A stretch of DNA of 64,000 nucleotides, taken from Bacillus massiliigorillae. Lineage in GTDB: Bacteria > Bacillota > Bacilli > Bacillales > DSM-1321. Under the pieces are notes generated by a model. It was not told the origin of the DNA. It did no database searches and saw only the letters and a program-made list of their open reading frames with translations. The stretch covers positions 1,171,050-1,235,049 of the forward strand of contig NZ_HG428741.1 of NCBI RefSeq assembly GCF_000380245.2. The letters run 5' to 3'. Below, piece by piece: positions 50,543 to 58,862 of the stretch (its first letter is position 1; every line of letters begins with the position of its first letter). Position numbers and translations under genes: made by a program.

Positions 50543-51970
50543 GTGGGTAAATATGCGAATGAAGCAAGAGATTTACTTGAATACATTGGTGGCAAAGAGA
50601 ATGTCGGTGCAGTTACACATTGTGCAACTCGTATGCGATTTGTATTACAAGATCCATCATTAGCGAATAAAGAAAAAATTGAAGGTTTAAAGTGTGTAAA
50701 AGGCGTTTTTTCCCAGGCGGGTCAATTCCAAGTCATTATTGGGAATGATGTATCGGTATTTTACAATGAGTTTGTGGAATTATCTGGTGCTAATTCGGTT
50801 AGTAAAGAAGACGCTAAAAGTGCAGCTAAAAATAATATGAACTTTATTCAAAGATTAATGGCGAATTTGGCTGAAATCTTTTCACCGATTATTCCTGCGT
50901 TAATTGTTGGTGGATTAGTATTAGGGTTCAGAAATATTATTGGCGATGTGAAAATGTTTGAGGATGGTACGAAAACTCTTGTAGAAATGTCACAGTTTTG
51001 GGCTGGGCTACATAGTTTTCTTTGGATTATCGGGGAAGCTATATTCCACTTCCTACCTGTAGGTATAGTGTGGGCAGTAACTAAGAAAATGGGTACAACT
51101 CAAATATTAGGTATTGTTTTAGGTATCACGTTAGTATCTCCTCAGTTATTGAATGCATATGCAGTTGCTGGAGGCGGAGAAATACCTGTATGGGATTTTG
51201 GCTTTGCACAAATTGATATGATTGGTTACCAGGGACAAGTCATCCCAGCCATTCTAGCAGGTTTTGTATTAGTGTATTTGGAAAGAGGACTTAGAAAAAT
51301 TTGTCCATCATCTATTTCAATGATAGTTGTTCCTTTCTTTGCATTGATTCCTGCTGTTTTACTTGCTCATACAGTTCTAGGTCCAATTGGTTGGACGATT
51401 GGTGAGTGGATTTCTTCTGTTGTTTATGCTGGATTAACATCTACATTTGGTTGGCTGTTTGCAGCTATATTTGGTTTTGCTTATGCACCGTTAGTTATTA
51501 CAGGCTTACATCATATGACTAATGCAATTGATCTTCAATTAATTGCCGAAATGGGTGGAACATCACTGTGGCCGATGATTGCATTATCTAATATTGCTCA
51601 AGGTTCAGCAGTTCTTGCGATGGTATTTTTACAAAGTAAAGATAGTGATGCAAAACAAGTGAATGTGCCAGCATGTATTTCAGCGTATTTAGGTGTAACA
51701 GAACCAGCTTTATTTGGTGTAAACATGAAATATATGTTCCCGTTCATTGCAGGTATGATTGGTTCAAGTGCTGCAGCTATCATTTCAGTGAGCAGCGGAG
51801 CGATGGCGAACTCCATTGGTGTTGGTGGGATACCAGGTATTCTTTCAATGCAGACAAGTAGTATGGGAAGTTTTGCACTTTCAATGGTTGTAGCAATTGT
51901 AATTCCTTTTGTGTTAACGATGATTCTAGGAAGACGTAAATTGCCAACATATCAACCAGTACAAAACTAA
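50543..51970 (+). CDS. treP: PTS trehalose transporter, EIIBC
   Basis: A 475-residue phosphotransferase permease. The N-terminal EIIB domain (about 1-90) has the phosphorylated Cys27 in THCATRMRF, and the EIIC membrane domain (about 105-470) includes GLHHMTNAIDLQ. No EIIA domain is fused, as in Bacillus TreP, which borrows the EIIA of another system. It imports trehalose as trehalose 6-phosphate. It starts at a GTG with AAGGAGG upstream. It is the first gene of the treP-treA-treR operon, and CRE and TreR operators precede it. Confidence 0.93.
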   Translation: MGKYANEARDLLEYIGGKENVGAVTHCATRMRFVLQDPSLANKEKIEGLKCVKGVFSQAGQFQVIIGNDVSVFYNEFVELSGANSVSKEDAKSAAKNNMNFIQRLMANLAEIFSPIIPALIVGGLVLGFRNIIGDVKMFEDGTKTLVEMSQFWAGLHSFLWIIGEAIFHFLPVGIVWAVTKKMGTTQILGIVLGITLVSPQLLNAYAVAGGGEIPVWDFGFAQIDMIGYQGQVIPAILAGFVLVYLERGLRKICPSSISMIVVPFFALIPAVLLAHTVLGPIGWTIGEWISSVVYAGLTSTFGWLFAAIFGFAYAPLVITGLHHMTNAIDLQLIAEMGGTSLWPMIALSNIAQGSAVLAMVFLQSKDSDAKQVNVPACISAYLGVTEPALFGVNMKYMFPFIAGMIGSSAAAIISVSSGAMANSIGVGGIPGILSMQTSSMGSFALSMVVAIVIPFVLTMILGRRKLPTYQPVQN

Positions 51971-51996
51971 CTAGGAATGAAAGTAGAGTGGAAATA

Positions 51997-53667
51997 ATGA
52001 AGAATTTAAAACAAAGTGTTGTTTATCAAATATATCCTCGTTCATTTAAAGATTCGAATGGTGATGGTTTCGGTGATTTACGTGGTGTTATTGAGAAGCT
52101 TGATTACTTGCAGAAGCTAGGCGTTGATTATATATGGTTAACACCGTTTTATATTTCGCCACAAAAAGATAATGGTTATGACATTGCTGATTACTATAAG
52201 ATTGATCCATTATTCGGTGAGATGGCTGATTTTGAACAGTTAGTTGAAGAAGCAAGAAAAAGAAATATTGATATTATGCTAGATATGGTTTTTAACCATA
52301 CTTCAACAGAACATGAATGGTTCAAAAAAGCGTTACAAGGAGAAGAAAAGTATAAAAACTTTTATATCTTGAAAGAAGGAAAAGAAGGTAAGGAACCAAC
52401 AAACTGGGTTTCTAAATTCGGTGGTTCAGCATGGGCATATAGAGAAGAATTTCAAGAATACTATTTGCATTTATTCGATGTCACACAAGGTGATTTGAAT
52501 TGGGGGAATCCAGAAGTTAGAGAAGAAATCTATAAGGTAGTTAATTTCTGGCTAGAAAAAGGAGTAAAAGGATTTAGACTAGATGTAATTAACTTAATAT
52601 CTAAGCCGGAAATTTTTGAAGATGACACAGTTGGAGATGGCAGAAGGTTTTATACAGATGGTCCGAAAATTCATGAGTATTTAAAAGAGTTGAATGAAAA
52701 CACCTTTGGTAAACATGATGATGTCATTACAGTTGGAGAAATGTCTTCTACAACAATCGACCATTGTGTGAAGTATTCGAATCCAGAAGAAAAAGAATTA
52801 TCTATGGTATTTAACTTTCATCATTTAAAAGTAGATTATAAAAACCAAGATAAATGGACGTTGATGGATTTCGACTTTCATATGTTAAAAGATATATTCA
52901 AAACATGGCAGGAAGGTATTCAAGAAGGTAATGGCTGGAGTGCGGTTTTCTGGTGTAATCACGACCAGCCACGAATTGTTTCTCGATTTGGTAATGATAC
53001 TGAGTATCATCATGAAAGTGCGAAGATGCTTGCGACTACTGTTCATATGATGAGAGGAACACCATATATTTATCAAGGTGAAGAATTCGGTATGCCTAAT
53101 CCGCATTTTAACAGCATTGAACAATATAGAGATGTTGAATCAATCAATTACTATCATATTTTGAAAGAGCAGGGTGTGCCGGAGCAAGAGATTCTAGAGA
53201 TTTTGAAAAGCAAATCTCGTGATAACTCAAGAACTCCGATTCCGTGGAATGATGAAGAAAATGCTGGATTTACTACAGGAACGCCATGGATTTCACTTGG
53301 AGACTCAGCAAAAGAAATCAATGTAAAGAATGCATTAGAAGATCCGAACTCAGTCTTTTATTTCTATCAAAAGCTTATTTCTTTAAGAAAGCAATATCCG
53401 ATAATTGCAGAGGGCGATTTCAAAATGATTTTAGAAAATCATGATAAAGTAATGGCTTATACAAGAACATATGAGAATAAGATGTTGATTGTTTTAAATA
53501 ATTTCTATGCTGAAGAAACAAAGGTGAAGTTACCAAGTAACATAATAGAGCGTGTAGAACATAGCGATGTGTTAATTGGAAATTATGAAAACACACCTTC
53601 CTTAAGCGGTGAAATTACATTAAAGCCTTATCAATCTATTGTATATTATGTAGGTCTAAATCATTAG
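51997..53667 (+). CDS. treA: trehalose-6-phosphate hydrolase (phospho-alpha-1,1-glucosidase)
   Basis: A 556-residue GH13 enzyme that splits trehalose 6-phosphate into glucose and glucose 6-phosphate in the cytosol. Visible GH13 regions are DMVFNHTS, the nucleophile in GFRLDVIN, the acid/base in TVGEMSS, and FWCNHDQPR. The opening VVYQIYPRSFKDSNGDGFGDL is typical of oligo-1,6-glucosidase/TreA enzymes. The ATG at 51997 is chosen over the GTG at 51988 because it matches the family start. It lies 26 bases after treP. Confidence 0.93.
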   Translation: MKNLKQSVVYQIYPRSFKDSNGDGFGDLRGVIEKLDYLQKLGVDYIWLTPFYISPQKDNGYDIADYYKIDPLFGEMADFEQLVEEARKRNIDIMLDMVFNHTSTEHEWFKKALQGEEKYKNFYILKEGKEGKEPTNWVSKFGGSAWAYREEFQEYYLHLFDVTQGDLNWGNPEVREEIYKVVNFWLEKGVKGFRLDVINLISKPEIFEDDTVGDGRRFYTDGPKIHEYLKELNENTFGKHDDVITVGEMSSTTIDHCVKYSNPEEKELSMVFNFHHLKVDYKNQDKWTLMDFDFHMLKDIFKTWQEGIQEGNGWSAVFWCNHDQPRIVSRFGNDTEYHHESAKMLATTVHMMRGTPYIYQGEEFGMPNPHFNSIEQYRDVESINYYHILKEQGVPEQEILEILKSKSRDNSRTPIPWNDEENAGFTTGTPWISLGDSAKEINVKNALEDPNSVFYFYQKLISLRKQYPIIAEGDFKMILENHDKVMAYTRTYENKMLIVLNNFYAEETKVKLPSNIIERVEHSDVLIGNYENTPSLSGEITLKPYQSIVYYVGLNH

Positions 53668-53717
53668 AGATAATTTATTTTTACACAATTTATGATAAAA
53701 TATTTACGGTGATAATA

Positions 53718-54425
53718 ATGGATAAGAAATACGTAAATATATATAATGATCTCGTTGATAAGATTGAAAACGAAGTGTATGTGGCTGATGATAAATTGCC
53801 TTCTGAGAAAAGTTTAATGGATTATTACAACGTTTCTCGTGATACGATTCGAAAATCATTAAATAAATTAGAGCAAAATGGTTATATTGCGAAAGTGAAC
53901 GGTAAAGGTTCTTTCGTATTAGATATTCAGAAATTCGACTTTCCTGTATCAAAGGTAGTATCATTTAAAGAATTGACGGATCAATTAGGTGATACCGTTA
54001 CAACAGAAGTCAAAGTTTTGGATTGTAGTATTCCCAGTAAAAATATAGCGAAGAAGCTAGGGCTTGAATCTAATGAAAAAGTATGGACAATCATTAGAAA
54101 GAGAATAATTGATGGACAAAAGGTTATTTTGGACAAAGATTACATTCCAGAGAAGTTTGTCGGTCAGTTAACAGAAGAGATTTGTCAGGATTCCCTTTAT
54201 AGCTATATTGAAGGTGAGCTGGAATACAAAATTTCGTATGCTCGAAAAGAAATTACAGTTCAAATGGCTAATGACGAAGACAAAATGTCTTTAGATATGA
54301 AAGAATTCGATATGATTGTCGTTATTAAAAGCTACACATATTTAGATGACACTAGTCTATTTCAATATACAGAATCAAGACACAGACCGGATAAATTTAA
54401 GTTTGTTGATTTTGCTAGAAGATAA
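53718..54425 (+). CDS. treR: trehalose operon repressor TreR (GntR/HutC family)
   Basis: A 235-residue repressor. The N-terminal winged helix (about 1-70) has LPSEKSLMDYYNVSRDTIRK and the wing NGYIAKVNGKGSFV. The UTRA ligand domain (about 85-230) is recognised by WTIIRKRIIDGQKVILDKDYI. It binds the two palindromes before treP and is released by trehalose 6-phosphate in relatives. The ATG at 53718 is preferred over the GTG at 53709. It is the last gene of the operon, and a terminator follows. Confidence 0.92.
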   Translation: MDKKYVNIYNDLVDKIENEVYVADDKLPSEKSLMDYYNVSRDTIRKSLNKLEQNGYIAKVNGKGSFVLDIQKFDFPVSKVVSFKELTDQLGDTVTTEVKVLDCSIPSKNIAKKLGLESNEKVWTIIRKRIIDGQKVILDKDYIPEKFVGQLTEEICQDSLYSYIEGELEYKISYARKEITVQMANDEDKMSLDMKEFDMIVVIKSYTYLDDTSLFQYTESRHRPDKFKFVDFARR

Positions 54426-54482
54426 TCATTTTATTAAAGAGAAGTATTGGTATGAGAATGACACCAATCCTTAATAATCAGG

Positions 54483-54515
54483 TGCCTAAAATCCTTTTTT
54501 GAAGGGTTTTAGGCA
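54483..54515 (+). terminator. terminator of the tre operon
   Basis: TGCCTAAAATCCTT pairs with AAGGGTTTTAGGCA (54483-54515, one G-U pair), followed by TTTTTATTTT. Confidence 0.85.
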
Positions 54516-54699
54516 TTTTTATTTTGTAGAAAATCTATAGGAGGTTGGAACATGTAAAGGAAGGGAGTTTCGCTAGTATATATGTGCTATTAAGTAAGAT
54601 AAGTAATCTATTATTAGAATAATATTTCGTAAAAGAATGACTTTTAAGCTAAAAGATAATGAGATAATATAGTTCTAAGTAACTTAAATATTCTAATAA

Positions 54700-54728
54700 T
54701 TGTTTATATTCAATTATTGATGTATAAT
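54700..54728 (+). promoter_or_regulatory. candidate sigma-A promoter of the BASS transporter gene
   Basis: TTGTTT (54700-54705) and TATAAT (54723-54728) with 17 bp between, 38 bp before the start codon. The rest of the 54516-54699 stretch is AT-rich without a gene. Confidence 0.6.
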
Positions 54729-54765
54729 TCCTATATTGTCATAATTTACTACATGGAGGTGCAAC

Positions 54766-55734
54766 ATGAAAGCTTTAGAACGTTTTAGCCAGTTTGTAAG
54801 TAGTACTTTTGCTATTTGGGTATTGATTTTTGCAACAATGGCATATTTATTCCCTTCATCCTTTACTTGGATTGGACAATACATTACGATTCTTTTGGGA
54901 ATAGTTATGTTTGGTATGGGATTAACGATTTCGGGGTCAGATTTTAAAGAGGTTTTTAAGAGACCTAAAGATGTAGCCGTTGGTGTAATTGGTCAATTTC
55001 TCATTATGCCTTCTCTTGCTTTTATATTAGCAAAAGTGTTACAGTTACCACCTGAAATTGCAGTAGGGGTTATTTTAGTAGGATGTTGTCCAGGAGGAAC
55101 GTCTTCCAATGTTATGACGTTCTTATCAAAAGGAGATGTAGCGTTATCTGTAACAGTAACATCGATAACAACAATCTTAGCACCTTTTGTAACACCAGCA
55201 CTTATTTTATTATTTGCAAGTGAATGGATTGATATTGAACCATCATCATTATTTATTTCGATTGTTCAAGTGGTACTTATTCCAATTATTCTAGGTTTAA
55301 TTGTACAGAAATTATTTAATAAGCAGGCAAAGGCGAGTGTGAAAGTGATGCCACTAGTTTCAGTAATTGCTATTGTGGCTATTGTTTCAGCGGTAGTTGC
55401 GGGTAGCCAAGAAAGAATTGCCGAAACAGGATTAATTATTTTTGCTGTTGTTGTGCTACATAATGTTCTTGGCTATTTAATTGGCTATTTATTTGCTAAA
55501 GTATTTAAGATGAACTTAGCGAAAAGAAAGGCAATTGCAATCGAAGTGGGAATGCAAAACTCTGGTTTAGGAGCAACATTAGCGAATGCCCACTTTTCAC
55601 CTTTAGCAGCTGTTCCAAGTGCCATTTTTAGTGTTTGGCATAATATTTCTGGGCCGATTTTAGCAACCATTTTCAGAAAAATGAAAGAAAAAAATGAAGT
55701 GAATGTTGATTCCGATACAACTCAAAGTACATGA
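54766..55734 (+). CDS. bile acid:sodium symporter family transporter (YocS/PanS-like)
   Basis: A 322-residue, 9-10 helix membrane protein of the BASS family. Signature stretches are MFGMGLTISGSDFKEV near the start, VGCCPGGTSSNVMTFLSKGDVALSV at about 105-130, and EVGMQNSGLGATLA near the end. Bacterial relatives carry organic acids or keto acids such as pantoate with sodium rather than bile acids. The exact ligand is unknown. RBS GGAGGTG. It is monocistronic, with a perfect palindromic terminator behind it. Confidence 0.9.
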   Translation: MKALERFSQFVSSTFAIWVLIFATMAYLFPSSFTWIGQYITILLGIVMFGMGLTISGSDFKEVFKRPKDVAVGVIGQFLIMPSLAFILAKVLQLPPEIAVGVILVGCCPGGTSSNVMTFLSKGDVALSVTVTSITTILAPFVTPALILLFASEWIDIEPSSLFISIVQVVLIPIILGLIVQKLFNKQAKASVKVMPLVSVIAIVAIVSAVVAGSQERIAETGLIIFAVVVLHNVLGYLIGYLFAKVFKMNLAKRKAIAIEVGMQNSGLGATLANAHFSPLAAVPSAIFSVWHNISGPILATIFRKMKEKNEVNVDSDTTQST

Positions 55735-55832
55735 GGATAAAAGTGTTATTTTTGGAGAAAAAGCATCATTTCTATGAAATATACCTTGAAGAGATAGGTG
55801 TGGATTTAAATCTCTTGTAGGTCGTCTTATTA

Positions 55833-55870
55833 AAAGCTAAACCCCTTGATATATCAAGGGGTTTAGCTTT
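55833..55870 (+). terminator. perfect palindromic terminator after the BASS gene
   Basis: A continuous palindrome centred on GATATATC (55848-55855), with the arm AAAGCTAAACCCCTTGAT, followed by seven T residues. Confidence 0.88.
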
Positions 55871-55910
55871 TTTTGTGAATCTTATTTTCATATAATTTTG
55901 TTTATTTTTT

Positions 55911-56066
55911 ATAGTAGAAGTTTTAAATTTATATAAAAAAGTGCTATACTAATTATATCGTAATAGTAGAAATTTTTAATTTGTTTCAAAAAGTGATATA
56001 CTAATTGTCATATAATAGTAGAAATTTTTAATTTACAAACGATAGTGATATACTATGATGAGGTTG
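55911..56066 (+). repeat. three tandem 52-bp promoter-like repeats upstream of mqo
   Basis: Units at 55911-55962, 55963-56014 and 56015-56066 each begin ATAGTAGAA-TTTT-AATTT and each hold an extended -10 element (TGCTATACT, TGATATACT, TGATATACT) at the same place, about 33 bases in. The spacing is exactly 52 bp. The last unit ends about 90 bases before the mqo start. They look like three stacked promoters or three regulator sites (function inferred). Confidence 0.85.
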
Positions 56067-56075
56067 AAATTGATG

Positions 56076-56127
56076 CAGAAAAGGTGTATAGCCCTGACTT
56101 GCAGCAGGAGCGTCTACAACCTTTCTG
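56076..56127 (+). other. possible structured 5' leader of mqo
   Basis: CAGAAAAGGTGTATAG (56076-56091) is nearly complementary to CTACAACCTTTCTG (56114-56127). An inner CCTG/CAGG pair (56093-56096, 56105-56108) lies between. It is not a known riboswitch that I recognise and may be accidental. Confidence 0.3.
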
Positions 56128-56156
56128 TAAATTCTAGGGGTATAAGGATGGGAAAA

Positions 56157-57665
56157 ATGAGCAACAAACAAACTAGAACAGACGTTATCTTAATTGGTGC
56201 AGGAATTATGAGTGCGACTTTGGGTACAATTCTGAAAGAATTAGTACCGGACTGGAACATTAAAGTGTTTGAGAAACTTGATAAAGCAGGAGAGGAAAGC
56301 TCTAACGAATGGAACAATGCGGGAACAGGGCACGCTGCACTGTGCGAACTTAACTACACCGTAGAGAAACCAGACGGATCTATCGATATCAGCAAAGCTC
56401 TCAAAATCAATGAACAGTTTCAGCTTTCAAGACAGTTTTGGTCTTATCTAGTAAACCACAATTTAATTAGTAATCCACAGGACTTTATTATGCCATTGCC
56501 TCATATGAGTATGGTTCAAGGGGCAAAAAATGTAGAGTTCTTGAAAAAACGTTTCGAAGCACTTTCTAATAGCCATCTATTCCAAGGTATGGAATTTTCC
56601 GATGATTCAAAAAAACTGATGGAATGGATTCCGCTAATTATGCAAGACCGTACATCTAGCGAACCGATTGCGGCAACAAAAATTGATATTGGTACGGATG
56701 TTAACTTTGGGGCTTTAACACGCATGCTAATTGACCACTTAGAACGTAAAGATGTTGAAATCAATTATGAACATAAAGTTGAAAATCTTAAACGTACTAG
56801 TGATGGTTCATGGGAAGTAAAAGTGCTTAGCGATAGTGGAAAGCTTGAATATCACACTGCACAATTCGTCTTTATTGGCGGCGGTGGCGGAAGCTTACAT
56901 TTATTACAAAAAACTGGTATTCCAGAAAGTAAACATGTTGGAGGATTCCCAGTAAGTGGATTATTCCTAGTATGTAACAATCCAGAAGTTGTAGAACAGC
57001 ATCATGCAAAAGTATACGGTAAAGCAGCAGTTGGTGCTCCTCCGATGTCTGTTCCGCATCTTGATACACGATATATTGATAATAAAAAATCATTATTATT
57101 TGGACCGTTTGCTGGATTCTCACCAAAATTCTTAAAAACAGGTTCAAATATGGATTTATTAGGTTCTGTAAAACCGAATAATGTTTTCACTATGTTAGCA
57201 GCAGGTGCAAAAAACGTTCCATTAACGAAATACCTAATTCAGCAATTAATGTTATCAAAAGAACAACGTATTGAAGAGCTACGAGATTTTATTCCGAATG
57301 CAAAAAGTGAAGATTGGGATATTGTGGTAGCTGGTCAGCGTGTACAAGTAATTAAAGATACTCCTGCGGGTAAAGGTACACTTCAATTTGGTACGGAAGT
57401 TATTAATGCAGAAGACGGTTCTGTTGCTGCATTACTTGGTGCGTCTCCAGGTGCTTCTACTGCTGTTCATGTTATGCTTGAGGTAATAAAAAAATGCTTT
57501 CCACAACATATAAAAGAGTGGGAACCAAAAATAAAAGAAATGATTCCTTCTTATGGTAAGTCACTTGCAGAAAATCAAGAGCTATTCTATGAAGTTGATT
57601 CTTCAACAGCGAAGGCGCTTGGTTTAACTGAAAGCAAGTCACTACAGATGGTAGGAAGTAAATAA
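56157..57665 (+). CDS. mqo: malate:quinone oxidoreductase
   Basis: A 502-residue peripheral membrane flavoprotein that oxidises malate to oxaloacetate and passes electrons to the quinone pool. Hallmarks are the FAD motif LIGAGIMSATLG, then ESSNEWNNAGTGHAALCELNYT, NFGALTRML, GGGGGSLHLLQKTGIPES and GASPGASTAVHVML. The start ATG at 56157, with AAGGATGGG upstream, gives the usual MSNK...TDVILIGAG opening. The frame is open from 56055, but that extension has no family support. It is monocistronic, behind the triple 52-bp repeat, and a strong terminator follows. Confidence 0.95.
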   Translation: MSNKQTRTDVILIGAGIMSATLGTILKELVPDWNIKVFEKLDKAGEESSNEWNNAGTGHAALCELNYTVEKPDGSIDISKALKINEQFQLSRQFWSYLVNHNLISNPQDFIMPLPHMSMVQGAKNVEFLKKRFEALSNSHLFQGMEFSDDSKKLMEWIPLIMQDRTSSEPIAATKIDIGTDVNFGALTRMLIDHLERKDVEINYEHKVENLKRTSDGSWEVKVLSDSGKLEYHTAQFVFIGGGGGSLHLLQKTGIPESKHVGGFPVSGLFLVCNNPEVVEQHHAKVYGKAAVGAPPMSVPHLDTRYIDNKKSLLFGPFAGFSPKFLKTGSNMDLLGSVKPNNVFTMLAAGAKNVPLTKYLIQQLMLSKEQRIEELRDFIPNAKSEDWDIVVAGQRVQVIKDTPAGKGTLQFGTEVINAEDGSVAALLGASPGASTAVHVMLEVIKKCFPQHIKEWEPKIKEMIPSYGKSLAENQELFYEVDSSTAKALGLTESKSLQMVGSK

Positions 57666-57757
57666 TTGCGAATTTTTTTAAGCTATAACCCTGAAATTTT
57701 ATCATTTTAAAGATTAAATATATATAAGTATAGAATAGGTGTTTTACTATTCTATTG

Positions 57758-57793
57758 AAAAGGGCTTCTCACAAAAAGTGAGAAGCCCTTTTT
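57758..57793 (+). terminator. terminator between mqo and gltC
   Basis: AAAAGGGCTTCTCAC (57758-57772) pairs perfectly with GTGAGAAGCCCTTTT (57779-57793) across AAAAA(A), with a T-run. It can serve the convergent gltC gene as well. Confidence 0.88.
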
Positions 57794-57841
57794 AAATAGA
57801 TAAGAAAGTATAAAATTCGTAAAAGTCCGGTGACGATTTTC

Positions 57842-58744
57842 TTATTGGAATCTTGATAAGTGCGAAAAGTAGTTGTTCACAAAATTTAAAAATACTTGTT
57901 CAGATGGTGCAAGCTCCCTGTTTGATGGAGAAATAATCCCAACAGTACGAGAGATAACAGGCGATGCTATCGGCACTTTGACTGTAAAGCGCGGTACTGA
58001 ATCATAAAGTGAACTTTCTGGAAGGAGAGTTACGCCGATTCCAGCCGCTACTAATCCCTTTAGTGCATCCATATCTTCTCCTTCAGAAGTGATGTTTGGA
58101 ATAAAACCTGCTGCTTTGCAGGCATCGACCGCCACTTTTTGAAGAATATAACCTTCTGGGAAAAGTACAAAATTTTCATCGCGAAAATCAACTAAATTAA
58201 CGTATTGATTTTTTGCAAATGGATGATTAGCAGGTAGTAAGGCACTAATATTCTCACTGAAGAGGATATTTGGAATGATGGATTCATCTTTTGGTGGAAG
58301 TGGTCCTAGAAATGCTAAATTCAACTCCCGATTTTTCACAGAATCAATTAAAAATTTATATGAGCCTTGTCTCAGATGGAAAGATATATCTGGATATTCC
58401 TTTTTGAAGGCGGAAATGACAGTTGGCAATACGTTACTTGCCAAACTTGTCGGAAACCCGATTTTAATTGTTCCCTTTCCTGGATTTAAGTACTCTTCAA
58501 CTTGTTTTGCAGCATAATCAATCGCCTTAAGGGCAGTAATTGTATGTTCCAAAAAGGTTTTACCAATTGGTGTGAGCTTCACGTTACGACCAATCCGTTC
58601 AAAAAGTGGAGCTCCCAACTCTTCTTCAAGGTTAGCAATTTGTCTACTGACAGCCGACTGGGCTACGTGAAGATGTTCGGCTGCTTTAGAAATATGTTCA
58701 CGTTCTGCTACCTCTACAAAGTACTGTAATTGCCGTAATTCCAA
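57842..58744 (-). CDS. gltC: LysR-type regulator GltC, activator of glutamate synthase
   Basis: A 300-residue LysR regulator. HTH near residues 17-40 (HISKAAEHLHVAQSAVSRQI), then the ligand domain with IGFPTSLASNVLPTVISAF, RQGSYKFLIDSVKNRE and EGEDMDALKGLVAAGIGVTLLPES. It matches B. subtilis GltC in length and along the whole chain. The TTG at 58744 is chosen because GAGGTG lies six bases before it and because the product then begins MELRQLQYF, as in GltC; an ATG at 58762 is the alternative. It is divergent from gltA, which it activates according to glutamate and 2-oxoglutarate levels in relatives. Confidence 0.93.
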   Translation of the reverse strand: MELRQLQYFVEVAEREHISKAAEHLHVAQSAVSRQIANLEEELGAPLFERIGRNVKLTPIGKTFLEHTITALKAIDYAAKQVEEYLNPGKGTIKIGFPTSLASNVLPTVISAFKKEYPDISFHLRQGSYKFLIDSVKNRELNLAFLGPLPPKDESIIPNILFSENISALLPANHPFAKNQYVNLVDFRDENFVLFPEGYILQKVAVDACKAAGFIPNITSEGEDMDALKGLVAAGIGVTLLPESSLYDSVPRFTVKVPIASPVISRTVGIISPSNRELAPSEQVFLNFVNNYFSHLSRFQ

Positions 58745-58760
58745 TGTTTTCACCTCATTC

Positions 58761-58775
58761 ATCTCATTAATAGAT
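58761..58775. promoter_or_regulatory. GltC-type dyad in the gltC-gltA intergenic region
   Basis: ATCTCATTAATAGAT is an ATCT-N7-AGAT dyad and includes the T-N11-A pattern of LysR sites. It lies between gltC and gltA, near the gltC start, where autoregulation is expected. Binding is inferred. Confidence 0.5.
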
Positions 58776-58862
58776 AGATTCCATCCAAACTATATATTGT
58801 TTATATTATTGCGAAAACTTTAAAATGTAAATACGTTAATGAAAGATTTGGGGGGATTATAT

